A stretch of DNA of 64,000 nt, taken from the NCBI RefSeq assembly GCF_009696675.1, contig NZ_VULN01000012.1, forward strand, positions 1 to 64,000. Reading direction: 5' to 3'. Source of the stretch: Acidaminococcus fermentans (GTDB lineage: Bacteria; Bacillota; Negativicutes; Acidaminococcales; Acidaminococcaceae). Position 1 is the first letter of the stretch, and each line of letters opens with the position of its first letter. Below are positions 1-8,361 of the stretch, piece after piece. The position numbers and the translations under genes are program-made. The notes below the pieces were generated by a model, which was given only the letters and a program-made list of their open reading frames with translations, was not told the DNA's origin and did no database searches.

Positions 1-83
1 TAATCGATTACAATGCAAACCGTATTCATTCGAGTATTGATTATTTAACTCCGAATGAAAAATACCAGCAATTAGTAAGTTAA
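1..83 (+). CDS. IS3-family transposase, C-terminal fragment (partial)
   Basis: Reading from base 3, the window opens inside a reading frame that ends with TAA at 81-83. The visible tail reads YNANRIHSSIDYLTPNEKY, which is the typical end of the integrase domain of IS3-family OrfB transposases (the 'YN..R.H..L...TP..Y' block). Only the last 26 residues are present, so the catalytic DDE residues lie upstream of the window. The codons are AT-richer than the neighbouring chromosomal genes, as expected for an acquired element. The family is clear from the motif; the exact IS group is not. Confidence 0.8.
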   Translation, partial: IDYNANRIHSSIDYLTPNEKYQQLVS

Positions 84-124
84 CGAGGTGTCTCGGTTCG
101 ATGTGTCTAAAAGCCTTGACACCT
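84..124 (+). mobile_element. Right end of an IS3-family insertion sequence
   Basis: Directly after the transposase stop the sequence holds AGGTGTC at 86-92 and its complement GACACCT at 118-124, with TGTGTCT between them. IS3-family right ends commonly have this layout, with a GTGTCT...TTGACA segment shortly behind orfB. The exact last base and any target-site duplication cannot be set because the left end is outside the window. Confidence 0.55.
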
Positions 125-134
125 TTCTTAAAAA

Positions 135-163
135 AGGGCTGTTGCACAAGCAACAGCCCTTTT
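135..163 (+). terminator. Hairpin terminator between IS end and dinB
   Basis: Stem AGGGCTGTTGC (135-145), loop ACAA and perfect complement 150-160 are followed by Ts. It belongs to the GCTGTTGC hairpin family found across the window. It sits only a few bases before the dinB ribosome-binding site, so it could also lie in the dinB leader. Confidence 0.7.
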
Positions 164-182
164 CCAAAAGGAGGACATCAAA

Positions 183-1364
183 ATGGTCCGTCAGCGGTAC
201 ATCATGCATGTGGATATGGATGCGTTCTTTGCTTCGGTGGAGCAGCTGGATCATCCGGAATACCGGGGAAAACCGGTGATTGTGGGAGGGCTTTCCGGCC
301 GGGGAGTGGTGTCCACCTGCTCCTATGAAGCCCGGAAATTCGGGGTCCATTCCGCCATGCCCATGACCACGGCCCGGCGGCTCTGTCCTCAGGCCATCTA
401 TGTCCAGGGCCGGTATGACCGGTATACGGAAATCTCCCGGGAGATCCGGGGGATCTTCCGGGAATTTTCTCCGGTGGTGGAGCCCTTGTCCATCGATGAA
501 GCCTTCCTGGACCTTACGGGTATGGAGGCCCTGGCCGGGGATGTGTATGCCCTGGGACCCAGGATCAAACAGGTGATCCGGGAAAAAACCGGCCTTACCG
601 CTTCCGTGGGGCTGGCCCCCAACAAATTCCTGGCCAAACTGGCCAGCGATCTCCGGAAGCCGGACGGGCTGGTGATCATCCGGCCGGAAGAGGCGGCGGC
701 CTTCATCGGGCCCCTGCCGGTGGGACGGATCTTTGGATTGGGGCAGAAATCCGTGGGGGCCCTGAAAAAAATGGGCATCCGGACCATTGGCCAGCTGGCG
801 GGCTGCGATCCCCGGATCCTGCGGCCTCTTTTGGGGAAAAACGCGGAGGAAATCCGGGACCGGGCCCGGGGCCTGGACAGCCGTCCGGTGGTGCCGGACG
901 AACAGCGGAAATCCCTGGGGAAGGAGAACACATTCCCGGTGGATCTGGTGGGGCCGGAAACCTGTCTGGGAGCCCTGTGGGACCTGTGCCAGCAGGTAGG
1001 GTGGCGGCTCCGGTGCGCCGGCCTGTCCGGCTGCACGGTAACTCTGAAGGTGAAGACCGCCGGCTTCCAGCTGCTGACCCGGAGCCGGACGGTGGAGGAA
1101 CCGGTTTGCCAGGATGAGGCCCTGATGGAACAGATCCGTCTCCTGGCCCGGCAGCTGCCCTGGACCCAGCCGGTTCGGCTTTTGGGAGTCAGCGTCAGCC
1201 ACCTGGTGCCTGGAGGATCCCAGAGCCTGGCTGTGGAAGATGCACGGCAGGAAAAGCGGAACCGGGCCCTGGACGCCCTGAAGCAGCGGTTCGGGGAGGA
1301 TATTATCCGGAAGGGCTGGAATCAGGGGGAAACCCGTCTGGTCAGAGAACGGGAAAAAAGGTAG
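183..1364 (+). CDS. dinB: DNA polymerase IV (Y-family translesion polymerase)
   Basis: This is a distributive, low-fidelity DNA polymerase that bypasses template lesions in the cytoplasm and usually works with the sliding clamp. The 393-residue protein has the family's normal length (about 350-400). The first catalytic block MHVDMDAFFASVE places the metal-binding aspartate at residue 11; the second block SIDEAFLDL places the Asp-Glu pair at residues 105-106. The palm and fingers are followed by helix-hairpin-helix and little-finger regions in the C-terminal half. The ATG at 183 is preceded by AAAGGAGG at a good distance, which fixes the start. The gene follows an IS3 end and a hairpin, and precedes an EamA transporter by 48 bp. 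No LexA-like operator was recognised upstream. Confidence 0.95.
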   Translation: MVRQRYIMHVDMDAFFASVEQLDHPEYRGKPVIVGGLSGRGVVSTCSYEARKFGVHSAMPMTTARRLCPQAIYVQGRYDRYTEISREIRGIFREFSPVVEPLSIDEAFLDLTGMEALAGDVYALGPRIKQVIREKTGLTASVGLAPNKFLAKLASDLRKPDGLVIIRPEEAAAFIGPLPVGRIFGLGQKSVGALKKMGIRTIGQLAGCDPRILRPLLGKNAEEIRDRARGLDSRPVVPDEQRKSLGKENTFPVDLVGPETCLGALWDLCQQVGWRLRCAGLSGCTVTLKVKTAGFQLLTRSRTVEEPVCQDEALMEQIRLLARQLPWTQPVRLLGVSVSHLVPGGSQSLAVEDARQEKRNRALDALKQRFGEDIIRKGWNQGETRLVREREKR

Positions 1365-1412
1365 AATAGAACTGTCTGAAGGGGGGGCCGGAGGACGGAA
1401 AGGAGACGGCTG

Positions 1413-2291
1413 ATGGAACGGAAGAAGAAAATCGGTGTGGGGATGGTCCTACTGGGGGCCACTCTGTGGGGCAGCAGCAGCAACAGTGTGGAATACCTGA
1501 TGGTGGATCAGCATTTCACCTGGTCCACCATCCTGTTCTGGCGGATGATCTGTACCGGGATCTCCTTCCTGGGAATCTGCCTGTTCCAGAAGCAGGATCT
1601 TCTGGCCCCCTTGAAAAACGACTGGAAATGGATGATGAAGTTCATTGTCCTGGGGCTGTATCTCATGCAGGTGACCTTTTTCAAGGCCATCTACTACAGC
1701 AATGCGGCCACAGCCACGGTGCTCCAGTACACCATGCCCGCCATCCTGCTGCTCATGTACCTGGTGAAGGACCGGCGGCTGCCCACTCGGCGGGAAGTGC
1801 TGGCGGTGGTGCTGGCTCTTCTGGGGACGGCCCTCATTGCCACCAAGGGCCAGGGGGCGTCCCTGGCGGTCTCCCGGGAGGCGCTGGTGTACGGGATCCT
1901 GGGGGCCTTCGGTATGGCTTTCTATACGGCCTATGCGGCGGTACTGCTGAAAAAGTACAGCTGCTTCCTGATCCTGGGCTGGAGCAGCCTGGGGAATGCC
2001 TTGCTCCTGAAACTGTTCCACCATCCCACTCTGGAGGGGGCCGTCCTGGACATCCACACGGCGGCGGCTTTTGGGATCCTGTTCGTGCTGGGGACCCTGG
2101 TGGCCTATTATGTGTACCTGGAGAGCACCAAATACATCCCTCCGGCGGAAACCGGGGCCCTGGCGGCTTTTGAACCTCTCTCCGCCTACTTTTTCTCCGT
2201 GGCGGTCATGGGGAACCGGGTGGGGCTGGTGGAACTGCTGGGGGCTCTGTGCATCATCGTCATGGTCTGTGTATTGGCCCGGAATGACTGA
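1413..2291 (+). CDS. EamA/DMT-family membrane transporter
   Basis: This 292-residue protein is almost entirely hydrophobic, with about ten predicted membrane spans. It starts GVGMVLLGATLWGSSSNSVE, the form of the first span in drug/metabolite-transporter (EamA) proteins. The two-fold repeat is visible: a second half starts near residue 150 (YGILGAFGMAFYTAYAAVLL). Members export or import amino acids, nucleotides or other metabolites; the substrate cannot be read from sequence. The ATG at 1413 has GGAAAGGAG in front. It follows dinB by 48 bp and may share its transcript. A strong promoter for the next gene begins just after its stop. Confidence 0.85.
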   Translation: MERKKKIGVGMVLLGATLWGSSSNSVEYLMVDQHFTWSTILFWRMICTGISFLGICLFQKQDLLAPLKNDWKWMMKFIVLGLYLMQVTFFKAIYYSNAATATVLQYTMPAILLLMYLVKDRRLPTRREVLAVVLALLGTALIATKGQGASLAVSREALVYGILGAFGMAFYTAYAAVLLKKYSCFLILGWSSLGNALLLKLFHHPTLEGAVLDIHTAAAFGILFVLGTLVAYYVYLESTKYIPPAETGALAAFEPLSAYFFSVAVMGNRVGLVELLGALCIIVMVCVLARND

Positions 2292-2315
2292 TGGAAAAAA
2301 AGATTGCAAATTCTA

Positions 2316-2344
2316 TTGACAGCCAGGGTTTGAGTCCCTATAAT
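2316..2344 (+). promoter_or_regulatory. Consensus sigma-70 promoter for the sulfhydrylase gene
   Basis: TTGACA at 2316-2321, a 17-bp spacer and TATAAT at 2339-2344 match both consensus boxes exactly. Downstream, between the -10 box and the gene, are ACTA-N6-TAGT and two copies of AAAGCGG that could be an operator. The leader is only about 50 nt, too short for a SAM riboswitch. Confidence 0.85.
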
Positions 2345-2402
2345 GTAAATCATACTAAAGCGGTAGTAATTAAAGCGGAGATTATTTTGGGAGGCCAAGA
2401 CA

Positions 2403-3698
2403 ATGAGCGAAGAAAAGAAATACCATTTTGAAACTCTGCAGCTCCATGTGGGGCAGGAACAGGCGGATCCCGCCACTGATTCCCGGGCAGTGCCCATTTA
2501 CCAGACCACGTCCTATGTGTTCCGGAACAGCCAGCATGCTGCTGACCGGTTCGCCCTGAAGGATGCCGGGAATGTGTACGGCCGTCTCACCAACCCTACG
2601 GAAGACGTTTTTGAAAAACGGATCGCCGCCCTGGAAGGCGGGGTGGCAGCTCTGGCTACGGCCAGCGGCGCCGCTGCCGTGACCTACGCCATGCAGGCCC
2701 TGGTCCATGCCGGTCAGCACATTGTCTGCGCCACCACCGTATACGGCGGCACCTACAACCTGTTCGAACACACCTTCCCTGATTTCGGCATTGAAACCAC
2801 TTTCGTGGATCCCACCAAAGGGGTCCAGGTCTTCGAAGAGGCCGTACGGGAAAACACCCAGGCCATTTACATTGAATCCGTGGGCAACCCCAATGCCAAC
2901 CTGATCGACATCGAGGCCGTGGCCGCCATTGCCCACAAACACAAGATCCCTCTGGTTGTGGACAGCACTTTTGCCACTCCTTACCTGCTGCGGCCCTTTG
3001 AACACGGGGCTGATGTGGTAGTCCATTCCGCTACCAAATTCATCGGCGGCCATGGCACCACCCTGGGGGGCATCATCGTGGACAGCGGCAAGTTCGACTG
3101 GGTGGCTTCCGGCCGGTTCCCCTGGCTGGTTGACCCCAACCCCAGCTACCATGGGATTAGCTTTGCCAAAGACGTGGGACCTGCCGCCTATGTAACCTAT
3201 ATCCGGACCCTGATCCTCCGGGATACCGGGGCCACCATTTCTCCCTTCAACGCGTTCCTGCTGCTCCAGGGCACCGAAACCCTGTCCCTGCGGGTGGAAC
3301 GTCAGGTGGAAAACGCCTTGAAAGTGGTGGACTTCCTGGCCCAGGATTCCCATGTGGCCAAGGTGAACCATCCTTCCCTGCCCAACCATCCGGATCATGA
3401 ACTGTACAAGAAGTACTTCCCCAACGGCGGGATTTCCATCTTTACCTTTGAAATCAAAGGAGGCGCCGCTGCTGCCCAGAAGTTCATCGACCATCTGAAG
3501 ATCTTCTCCCTCCTGGCCAATGTGGCGGATGTGAAGAGCCTGGTGATCCATCCGGCTTCCACCACCCATTCCCAGATGAACGAAGAAGAACTGGCAGCTT
3601 CCGGGATTACCCCGGCCACCATCCGGCTGTCCATCGGCACGGAACATATCGACGACATCATCGACGATCTGAAGCAGGCCTTCGCGGCTTTGGATTGA
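2403..3698 (+). CDS. O-acetylhomoserine aminocarboxypropyltransferase (sulfhydrylase)
   Basis: This is a pyridoxal-phosphate enzyme of the Cys/Met-metabolism family. It replaces the acetyl group of O-acetyl-L-homoserine with sulfide or methanethiol to make homocysteine or methionine. The protein has 431 residues, the usual length for the MetY type, which is longer than the roughly 380-residue cystathionine enzymes. The PLP lysine is K212 in [12 protein letters not shown]; upstream [12 protein letters not shown] holds the cofactor-ring aspartate. The start ATG at 2403 follows GGGAGG. It is a single-gene unit with a perfect promoter at 2316 and a hairpin terminator at 3703. With luxS at the right edge of the window it fits a homocysteine/methionine cycle. 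Confidence 0.93.
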   Translation: MSEEKKYHFETLQLHVGQEQADPATDSRAVPIYQTTSYVFRNSQHAADRFALKDAGNVYGRLTNPTEDVFEKRIAALEGGVAALATASGAAAVTYAMQALVHAGQHIVCATTVYGGTYNLFEHTFPDFGIETTFVDPTKGVQVFEEAVRENTQAIYIESVGNPNANLIDIEAVAAIAHKHKIPLVVDSTFATPYLLRPFEHGADVVVHSATKFIGGHGTTLGGIIVDSGKFDWVASGRFPWLVDPNPSYHGISFAKDVGPAAYVTYIRTLILRDTGATISPFNAFLLLQGTETLSLRVERQVENALKVVDFLAQDSHVAKVNHPSLPNHPDHELYKKYFPNGGISIFTFEIKGGAAAAQKFIDHLKIFSLLANVADVKSLVIHPASTTHSQMNEEELAASGITPATIRLSIGTEHIDDIIDDLKQAFAALD

Positions 3699-3702
3699 TA
3701 AG

Positions 3703-3738
3703 AAAAGGGGCTGTTGCATGGGCAACAGCCCCTTTTTT
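3703..3738 (+). terminator. Intrinsic terminator after the sulfhydrylase gene
   Basis: GGGGCTGTTGC (3707-3717), loop ATGG and perfect complement (3722-3732) are followed by six Ts. It is a canonical member of the hairpin family repeated through the window. Confidence 0.92.
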
Positions 3739-3752
3739 GGGCCCGGGACCGG

Positions 3753-3783
3753 GGGTGTGAATTTTTTCACACCCTCTTTTTTC
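3753..3783 (+). terminator. Second hairpin, overlapping the MATE promoter
   Basis: GGGTGTGA (3753-3760) and TCACACCC (3767-3774) form a perfect stem followed by TCTTTTTT. The right arm also supplies the -35 box of the next promoter, so it could act as a back-up terminator, an operator, or both. Confidence 0.6.
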
Positions 3784-3794
3784 TATGTTATAAT
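3766..3794 (+). promoter_or_regulatory. Promoter for the MATE gene (extended -10)
   Basis: TTCACA at 3766-3771, a 17-bp spacer and TATAAT at 3789-3794 with a TG one base upstream (TGT-TATAAT). Confidence 0.75.
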
Positions 3795-3835
3795 TAAAGT
3801 TACTTATATCAAATCAACGAAAGGCAGGGATCCCC

Positions 3836-5176
3836 ATGGTCCGTACCACAACCAAAGACATGACTTCCGGCAGCATTCCCCGGCTTATCCTGGAATTTGC
3901 CCTGCCTCTGATGATCGGGAATATTTTCCAGATGCTGTACAACACGGTGGATTCCATTGTGGTGGGGAATTTTGTGGGGACCCAGGCCCTGGCGGCGGTG
4001 AGTTCCACCACCATGATCACCAACATGTCCGTTTTCTTTTTCAACGGATTCTCCATTGGGGCTACGGTGATCATCGGGAAATGCTTCGGAGCCAAGGACC
4101 ACGGCCTGCTCCACCGGGCGGTGGAAACCACCATGGCGGCCACCTTCTGCCTGTGCGTGCTGTTCACGGTGTTTTTCTTTGCCGGCACGGATTTCATGCT
4201 CCAGTTCATGAAGACTCCGGCGGATGTGTTCGACCAGGCGGCCCTCTATCTCCGGATTTATTTTGCCGGGGTCACTGGGCTTCTGGTGTACAATATGGGC
4301 AGCGGGGTGCTCCGGGCAGTGGGGGACACCAAGCGGCCCCTGTATTTCCTGATCCTTACCAGCATCCTGAACATTGTCCTGGATCTGCTGTTTGTACTGG
4401 TGTTCCACTGGGGAATCGCCGGGGTGGCCTATGCCACCATCATCGCTCAGTTCATTTCCGCCGGAGCCACCCTGGGGGTGCTGCTCCGGACCCGGGATGT
4501 GTACCGGTTCTCCTTCGGGGACCTGTGCCTGGACCGGAACCTGCTGAGCCAGATTTTCCGGGTGGGGCTGCCTACCGCCGTCCAGAGCATCATTACTTCT
4601 TTTTCCAACATTTTCGTCCAGTCCTACATCAACTTCTTCGGGGCCACGGTAATGGCCGGATGGGGCTGCTACAACAAGCTGGACCAGTTCGTCATGCTGC
4701 CCATCCTGTCCATGGCCATGGCAGCCACCACCTTCGTGGCCCAGAACATCGGGGCCAAAAAAGAAAAACGGGCCAACGACGGGACTGTGTCATCCATCCT
4801 TCTGAGCCTGGCCATTACCGGGGCCATTGCCGCCCTGCTGTTCATTTTTGCTGATTTCTCCCTGCGGCTGTTCACCGGGGACGAAGCGGTGATCCAGTCC
4901 GGGGTGGGATTCATCCACGTGAACATCTTCTTCTTGCTGTGCAACTGTGTGAACCAGGTGCTGGCCGGTGCCCTCCGGGGCCGGGGAGATTCCATGGGAC
5001 CCATGGTGATCATGCTCCTGTCCTTTGTGCTGGTCCGGCAGATCTATCTGTACATCATGACCCGGTACATCAGCAATACTCCCCTCACCGTAGGTTTCGG
5101 CTACCCGGTGGGCTGGACCACCTGCTGCGTGCTGGAGGTGCTGTATTTCTGGATGTATTGGAAGAATAGAAAATAA
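3836..5176 (+). CDS. MATE-family multidrug/metabolite exporter
   Basis: This 446-residue membrane protein has about twelve spans and is an antiporter of the MATE (NorM/DinF) superfamily, which uses sodium or protons to expel cationic drugs or metabolites. The N-terminal block PRLILEFALPLMIGNIFQMLYN, the VDSIVVGNFVG segment and the pseudo-repeat beginning FRVGLPTAVQSIITSFSN near residue 240 are typical. The ATG at 3836 follows AAAGGCAGGGAT. It forms a single-gene unit between a promoter at 3766 and a strong bidirectional hairpin at 5189. No regulator lies next to it, so its substrate is unknown. Confidence 0.92.
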   Translation: MVRTTTKDMTSGSIPRLILEFALPLMIGNIFQMLYNTVDSIVVGNFVGTQALAAVSSTTMITNMSVFFFNGFSIGATVIIGKCFGAKDHGLLHRAVETTMAATFCLCVLFTVFFFAGTDFMLQFMKTPADVFDQAALYLRIYFAGVTGLLVYNMGSGVLRAVGDTKRPLYFLILTSILNIVLDLLFVLVFHWGIAGVAYATIIAQFISAGATLGVLLRTRDVYRFSFGDLCLDRNLLSQIFRVGLPTAVQSIITSFSNIFVQSYINFFGATVMAGWGCYNKLDQFVMLPILSMAMAATTFVAQNIGAKKEKRANDGTVSSILLSLAITGAIAALLFIFADFSLRLFTGDEAVIQSGVGFIHVNIFFLLCNCVNQVLAGALRGRGDSMGPMVIMLLSFVLVRQIYLYIMTRYISNTPLTVGFGYPVGWTTCCVLEVLYFWMYWKNRK

Positions 5177-5188
5177 GGACTGCTGACC

Positions 5189-5224
5189 AAAGGGGCTGTT
5201 GCTTTTGCAACAGCCCCTTTTTTT
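5189..5224. terminator. Hairpin terminator between convergent genes
   Basis: GGGGCTGTTGC (5192-5202), loop TTTT and a perfect complement (5207-5217) are flanked by As on the left and Ts on the right, so it can end transcription from both the MATE gene and the convergent peptidase gene. Confidence 0.9.
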
Positions 5225-6323
5225 ATTCCACCATCTCTATCAGCTTCTCCACCAGTTCTCCGCTCCGGGTGAAGCTTTCCAGGTCCAGGTTCTCTTCTTT
5301 GGTATGGTTCTTGGTGTAGCCGGTGGCTATGCCCAGGGAAGGGAGGCCTTTGGCGTTGAAAATGTTGGCGTCCATGCCTCCGCCTCCCTGTTCGATCCGG
5401 GGCTGGATGCCCATGGCCTTCAGGGCCCGGCAGGCCAGAGCCACTACCGGCTCCTTTTCCTCCAGCCGGAAGGGGGCGAAGGAAATCTCCGCACTGGAAG
5501 TGACCTGGGCTCCAGTGCCCTGGACGATTTCCTCACAGTGCCGGCGGAAATAGGCCATGTAGTCTTCCAGCTTCTTCCGGTCCCGGCTGCGGCTTTCTCC
5601 TTTCACCCAGGCCCGGTCGCAGACAATGTTGGTGGCGGTGTTCCCGGTGCCCAGCAGGGGGAAGTTGGAAACCGTCTCTGCATCCAGCCGGCCGTCCTTC
5701 AGGGTATCCAGCAGGTGGCACAGGATGTGGGCGGCGTTGATGCCCTTTTCCGGTTCGTTGCCGGCATGGGCGGCTTTGCCCCGGACTTCCGCCTGGAGCT
5801 TGGCCAGACCGGGGGCTCCGTTGATCAGCCGGCCCAGGGTGCCCGGGCTGTCCATTACATAACAGAAAGGACTCTGGAACTGGGACAGGTCCAGGGCCCG
5901 GCCGCCCCACAGGTTGGCTTCTTCCCCCACGGTAAAGGCGATTTCCAGACGGGGCAGAGGGCTGCGGGAGGCCAGCGCCCGGCGGACCCCGTCCAGGATG
6001 GCACAAAGGCCGCTTACATCATCGGCGGCCAGGATGGTGGAGCCGTCGGACACCAGGTATCCGTTTTTTTCCTGAGGGCGGATGTGGAAGCCGTTGGCCA
6101 CCCGGTCCATATGGCTGCAGAACAGGATGGAACCGGGCCGGTCCCCTTCCCGGAAGGCCGCCAGGTTCCCGGTATTCCCTCCAAAGGTATCCCCTGCCCG
6201 GTCTTCCGTTACCGTAAAGCCCAGGGCCCGGAGTTTTCCGGCAAGGGCGTCCGCAATGGCCCGTTCTTTGCCGGAAGCGGAGTCAATCTGTACCAGCTCT
6301 TTGAACTCTTCAACAATATCCAT
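5223..6323 (-). CDS. M20-family metallopeptidase (peptidase T-like)
   Basis: This is a cytoplasmic zinc aminopeptidase of the M20 superfamily, probably acting on di- or tripeptides. The 366-residue protein shows the family blocks: ILFCSHMDRV (metal-binding His and Asp) near residues 67-76, the second-metal region ILAADDVSGLCA near 100, and FTVGEEANLWGG near 131, which contains the catalytic/metal Glu pair. The closest known group is PepT-like M20 enzymes; true PepT is about 410 residues, so this is a shorter relative. It lies 18 bp downstream of a membrane transporter gene on the same strand, which suggests uptake and hydrolysis of the same peptide or amino-acid derivative. Confidence 0.85.
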   Translation of the reverse strand: MDIVEEFKELVQIDSASGKERAIADALAGKLRALGFTVTEDRAGDTFGGNTGNLAAFREGDRPGSILFCSHMDRVANGFHIRPQEKNGYLVSDGSTILAADDVSGLCAILDGVRRALASRSPLPRLEIAFTVGEEANLWGGRALDLSQFQSPFCYVMDSPGTLGRLINGAPGLAKLQAEVRGKAAHAGNEPEKGINAAHILCHLLDTLKDGRLDAETVSNFPLLGTGNTATNIVCDRAWVKGESRSRDRKKLEDYMAYFRRHCEEIVQGTGAQVTSSAEISFAPFRLEEKEPVVALACRALKAMGIQPRIEQGGGGMDANIFNAKGLPSLGIATGYTKNHTKEENLDLESFTRSGELVEKLIEMVE

Positions 6324-6341
6324 AGGTTTCTCCCTTCTTTT

Positions 6342-7529
6342 TTACAGGATCTTGGCCATAATGGTGGCCACTACAATGGAAAGCACCGTTACGGAAGTGA
6401 AGCCGGAAATCACATAGGCAGTGCCAATGCGTTTTTCCAGGTAGTCGATTTCTTCCGGAGTCTTTCCCACGGTTTTGGCGATTTCCTCACTGATCAGCTG
6501 GGTGCCGGGATAACCGATCATCTGGCACATGGCGATGCCGATGCACAGGTCCTTGTCTCCCACGATCTTCCACAGAGGCAGGATCTTGAAGGCCAGGACG
6601 ATGCCGGCTACGGTTACGGCGAACACGGCCAGCACGGTGATCCCCAGCTGGCCCAGCATGCTGAAATCCACTTTGGCCAGGGAGGGGACGATGGCGGTAA
6701 GGGCCCCGAAAATGAAGAAGCCGCTGGCGTTGGCGTTTTTCTTGATCAGGTTGGCAGGCACCAGCCCCAGGTTCCGGAGCACCAGGCCGATGATCATGCA
6801 CCACAGGAACATCCCCACCCAGTTGTGGGTCAGTTTGCCGCCGATGGTGCCCAGCCAGGCACTGGCGGCCCCGATGCACAGGCTGATGTAGATGGTGAAC
6901 CGGCGGGTGTTCCGTTCCGCCCAGCTCTGCCGGGGGCTGTCCTGGGGAATCTCTTCCCGGGTCAGGACGCTGTCCGGATCCGCTGCCTTCTGCTGCCGGT
7001 ATTCTTCCACATACCGGCGGGCGGCTTTCAGACCGAAGTAGGAGGCGGGCAGGGTGCCCACGAATTTCTGGGTGGCATAGAGGAAGGCGGCCAGGGCGGC
7101 GGTAATGGCCAGTCCCTGGTCTGTGGCGGCTTTGACCATGGTGGTGGTGGCGATGATGCCTCCGTTGATCACCGGTGCCGCAGCCAAGGCGTTGGCCCGG
7201 CCGATGAAGGGAATCAGCACCAGGCAGGAGGCAATGGCAATGGCCATGGCGATGCAGCTGGCGGCCACGGACCGCCATTCCCGCTTCAGCATGGCCAGGT
7301 CAATGGTGGTGCCCATGTTCAGCAGCAGCATCACCATGGAAATGGGCCCCAGGGTGGTGAGACCGGCCTGTTTGATGATGTCTGCCGGAATGATCTTGAA
7401 AATGAACAGGACCAGAAAGGTCATCATAATGACGAAAAGAGAAGAAAGCCGGGCCCGGGTCAGCTGGGAAATCAGATCCCCGAAAGCAAAAACGGCCAGG
7501 ACAATCAGCAGTGCAGTCCACATGGTCAT
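6342..7529 (-). CDS. Polytopic membrane transporter of unrecognised family
   Basis: From the ATG at 7529 the protein has 395 residues and about ten hydrophobic spans. I chose this start because a GGGGGG motif lies 7-13 bases before it; the open frame continues upstream to 7676 but that extension is polar and unlikely. The pattern of two halves joined by a charged cytoplasmic loop (around residues 185-220, rich in E, Q, R) resembles sodium-coupled carboxylate/glutamate carriers, but I do not recognise a diagnostic motif. It is the first gene of a two-gene unit with the M20 peptidase, so a peptide or amino-acid derivative is a reasonable guess for the substrate. A consensus promoter lies upstream at 7633-7661. 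Confidence 0.7.
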   Translation of the reverse strand: MTMWTALLIVLAVFAFGDLISQLTRARLSSLFVIMMTFLVLFIFKIIPADIIKQAGLTTLGPISMVMLLLNMGTTIDLAMLKREWRSVAASCIAMAIAIASCLVLIPFIGRANALAAAPVINGGIIATTTMVKAATDQGLAITAALAAFLYATQKFVGTLPASYFGLKAARRYVEEYRQQKAADPDSVLTREEIPQDSPRQSWAERNTRRFTIYISLCIGAASAWLGTIGGKLTHNWVGMFLWCMIIGLVLRNLGLVPANLIKKNANASGFFIFGALTAIVPSLAKVDFSMLGQLGITVLAVFAVTVAGIVLAFKILPLWKIVGDKDLCIGIAMCQMIGYPGTQLISEEIAKTVGKTPEEIDYLEKRIGTAYVISGFTSVTVLSIVVATIMAKIL

Positions 7530-7632
7530 AAAAACATACCCCCCGAAAATAAAATGAGGGCGGTGAAGGAGTTTCCCGCCCCGGATAAAAGAATACGGCA
7601 GTTTACCTGAGCAAACTGAAAATATGAATGAA

Positions 7633-7661
7633 ATTTTAACACGTGGCGGCAGGGAAGTCAA
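7633..7661 (-). promoter_or_regulatory. Promoter for the transporter-peptidase unit
   Basis: On the minus strand TTGACT (7661-7656), a 17-bp spacer and TAAAAT (7638-7633). It is placed correctly for the minus-strand gene starting at 7529. Confidence 0.75.
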
Positions 7662-7761
7662 TAATTTCAGGTACATTTATCCATTGTTTGCTGATGGATG
7701 TTTACGGTTGCAATAGAAATATGAACTTGCAAATAAAAAACATTACAAAAGCAACGGAGCA

Positions 7762-8208
7762 TGGCCGCCCAGAGGGCAGAAGCGTTTATACTCTTTCAAC
7801 CGCGAAAGCTCTCCGCCGGGAGGGCAGACCCGTTCGTCCCTGGCGGGAGGCTCACAGCCTATCGCTTTGCCCTGACGGTCAAAGGCAGCGGCTACGGACC
7901 AGGAAGCCGGACCCTATCGCCCGCGTGCTCCACCCCAGGAGCGACGACACCCGGCGTTGTCCCGCCGACTCCTCCTGGGCCTGCCCTCCCGGCTCCCGAA
8001 GAATCGACGTATACTCGTGCAAAGTGCCAGCAAGGCCGGAGACCAAATCCGTCCTGCAGGAGTGGTCCAGATGTGTCCCCCTGCGACGGATGCGACGAAT
8101 AGGAGCAACCTAGTCCCGTGGAGCAAGGGGGAAAGGACCCGCGTTAGCGGGTAGAGGGTTCTCCCCAGGCGGGGATACACCTTTCTTATATAGAGAAAGT
8201 AAAAGGAC
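7762..8208 (+). ncRNA. Structured RNA resembling HEARO / IscB omega RNA, without an iscB gene
   Basis: No credible protein is encoded here, yet the stretch is full of perfect stems: CTTTC/GAAAG (7793/7804), CCGCCGGGA/TCCCTGGCGG (7813/7837), AGGCT/AGCCT (7848/7856), CCCAGGAG/CTCCTGGG (7934/7972) enclosing CGGCG/CGCCG, TCCCCCT/AGGGGGA (8076/8126), CCCGC/GCGGG (8138/8147), TCCCC/GGGGA (8162/8171) and CTTTC/GAAAG (8181/8195). The 3' half matches in order what I recall of the OgeuIscB omega RNA: a CCCC strand, a TGC...CGGATGC segment, a small hairpin with loop AGCAA (TAGG-AGCAA-CCTA, 8100-8112), GGGGGAA, then CACC, an AT-loop hairpin of the CTTTCT type and AAAAGG. In HEARO loci the nuclease gene starts right after this 3' end; here no ORF follows. 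The plus strand is inferred from this match. The 5' boundary is uncertain, and a guide would lie just upstream of about 7762. Confidence 0.68.
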
Positions 8209-8213
8209 TCTGG

Positions 8214-8257
8214 CCGAACCCCACCACCATTGCGCAAGCGCAACGGTCCCCCGCCCC
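8214..8257 (+). repeat. Palindromic repeat copy, partial (MITE-like end)
   Basis: A segment CCACCACCATTGCGC... with inner hairpin GCGCAAGCGC and trailing ACGGTCCCCCGCCC is repeated almost exactly at 34221-34259 in the palindromic element. It begins six bases beyond the 3' end of the structured RNA. Confidence 0.85.
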
Positions 8258-8361
8258 TTTCAGGGGACGGACAGATACAAAATTATAAATATAAGTTCAA
8301 TGCTTCTGTCGAACATTCCATCGTAGTCTGCCGGTCCTGCAAAGTATCGGCTGTCGCCGAT

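Noticed and set aside
2345-2402. SAM riboswitch or T-box upstream of the sulfhydrylase gene
   Set aside because: The leader is only about 50 nt, without the needed helices or a T-box sequence.
5199-7610. Very long plus-strand open frame (803 codons) opposite the peptidase and transporter genes
   Set aside because: It is rich in Gly, Pro, His and Gln with no domains and lies antisense to two genes with clear motifs and ribosome-binding sites. High-GC codon bias creates such shadows.
7762-8208. RNase P RNA or tmRNA as identity of the structured RNA
   Set aside because: The GAGGAAAGTCC core and ACAGAA signature of RNase P and the tRNA-like ends of tmRNA are absent on both strands.
7643-8243. 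Several open frames inside the structured RNA region
   Set aside because: They are Arg/Pro/Ser-rich, lack ribosome-binding sites, and conflict with dense perfect stems.
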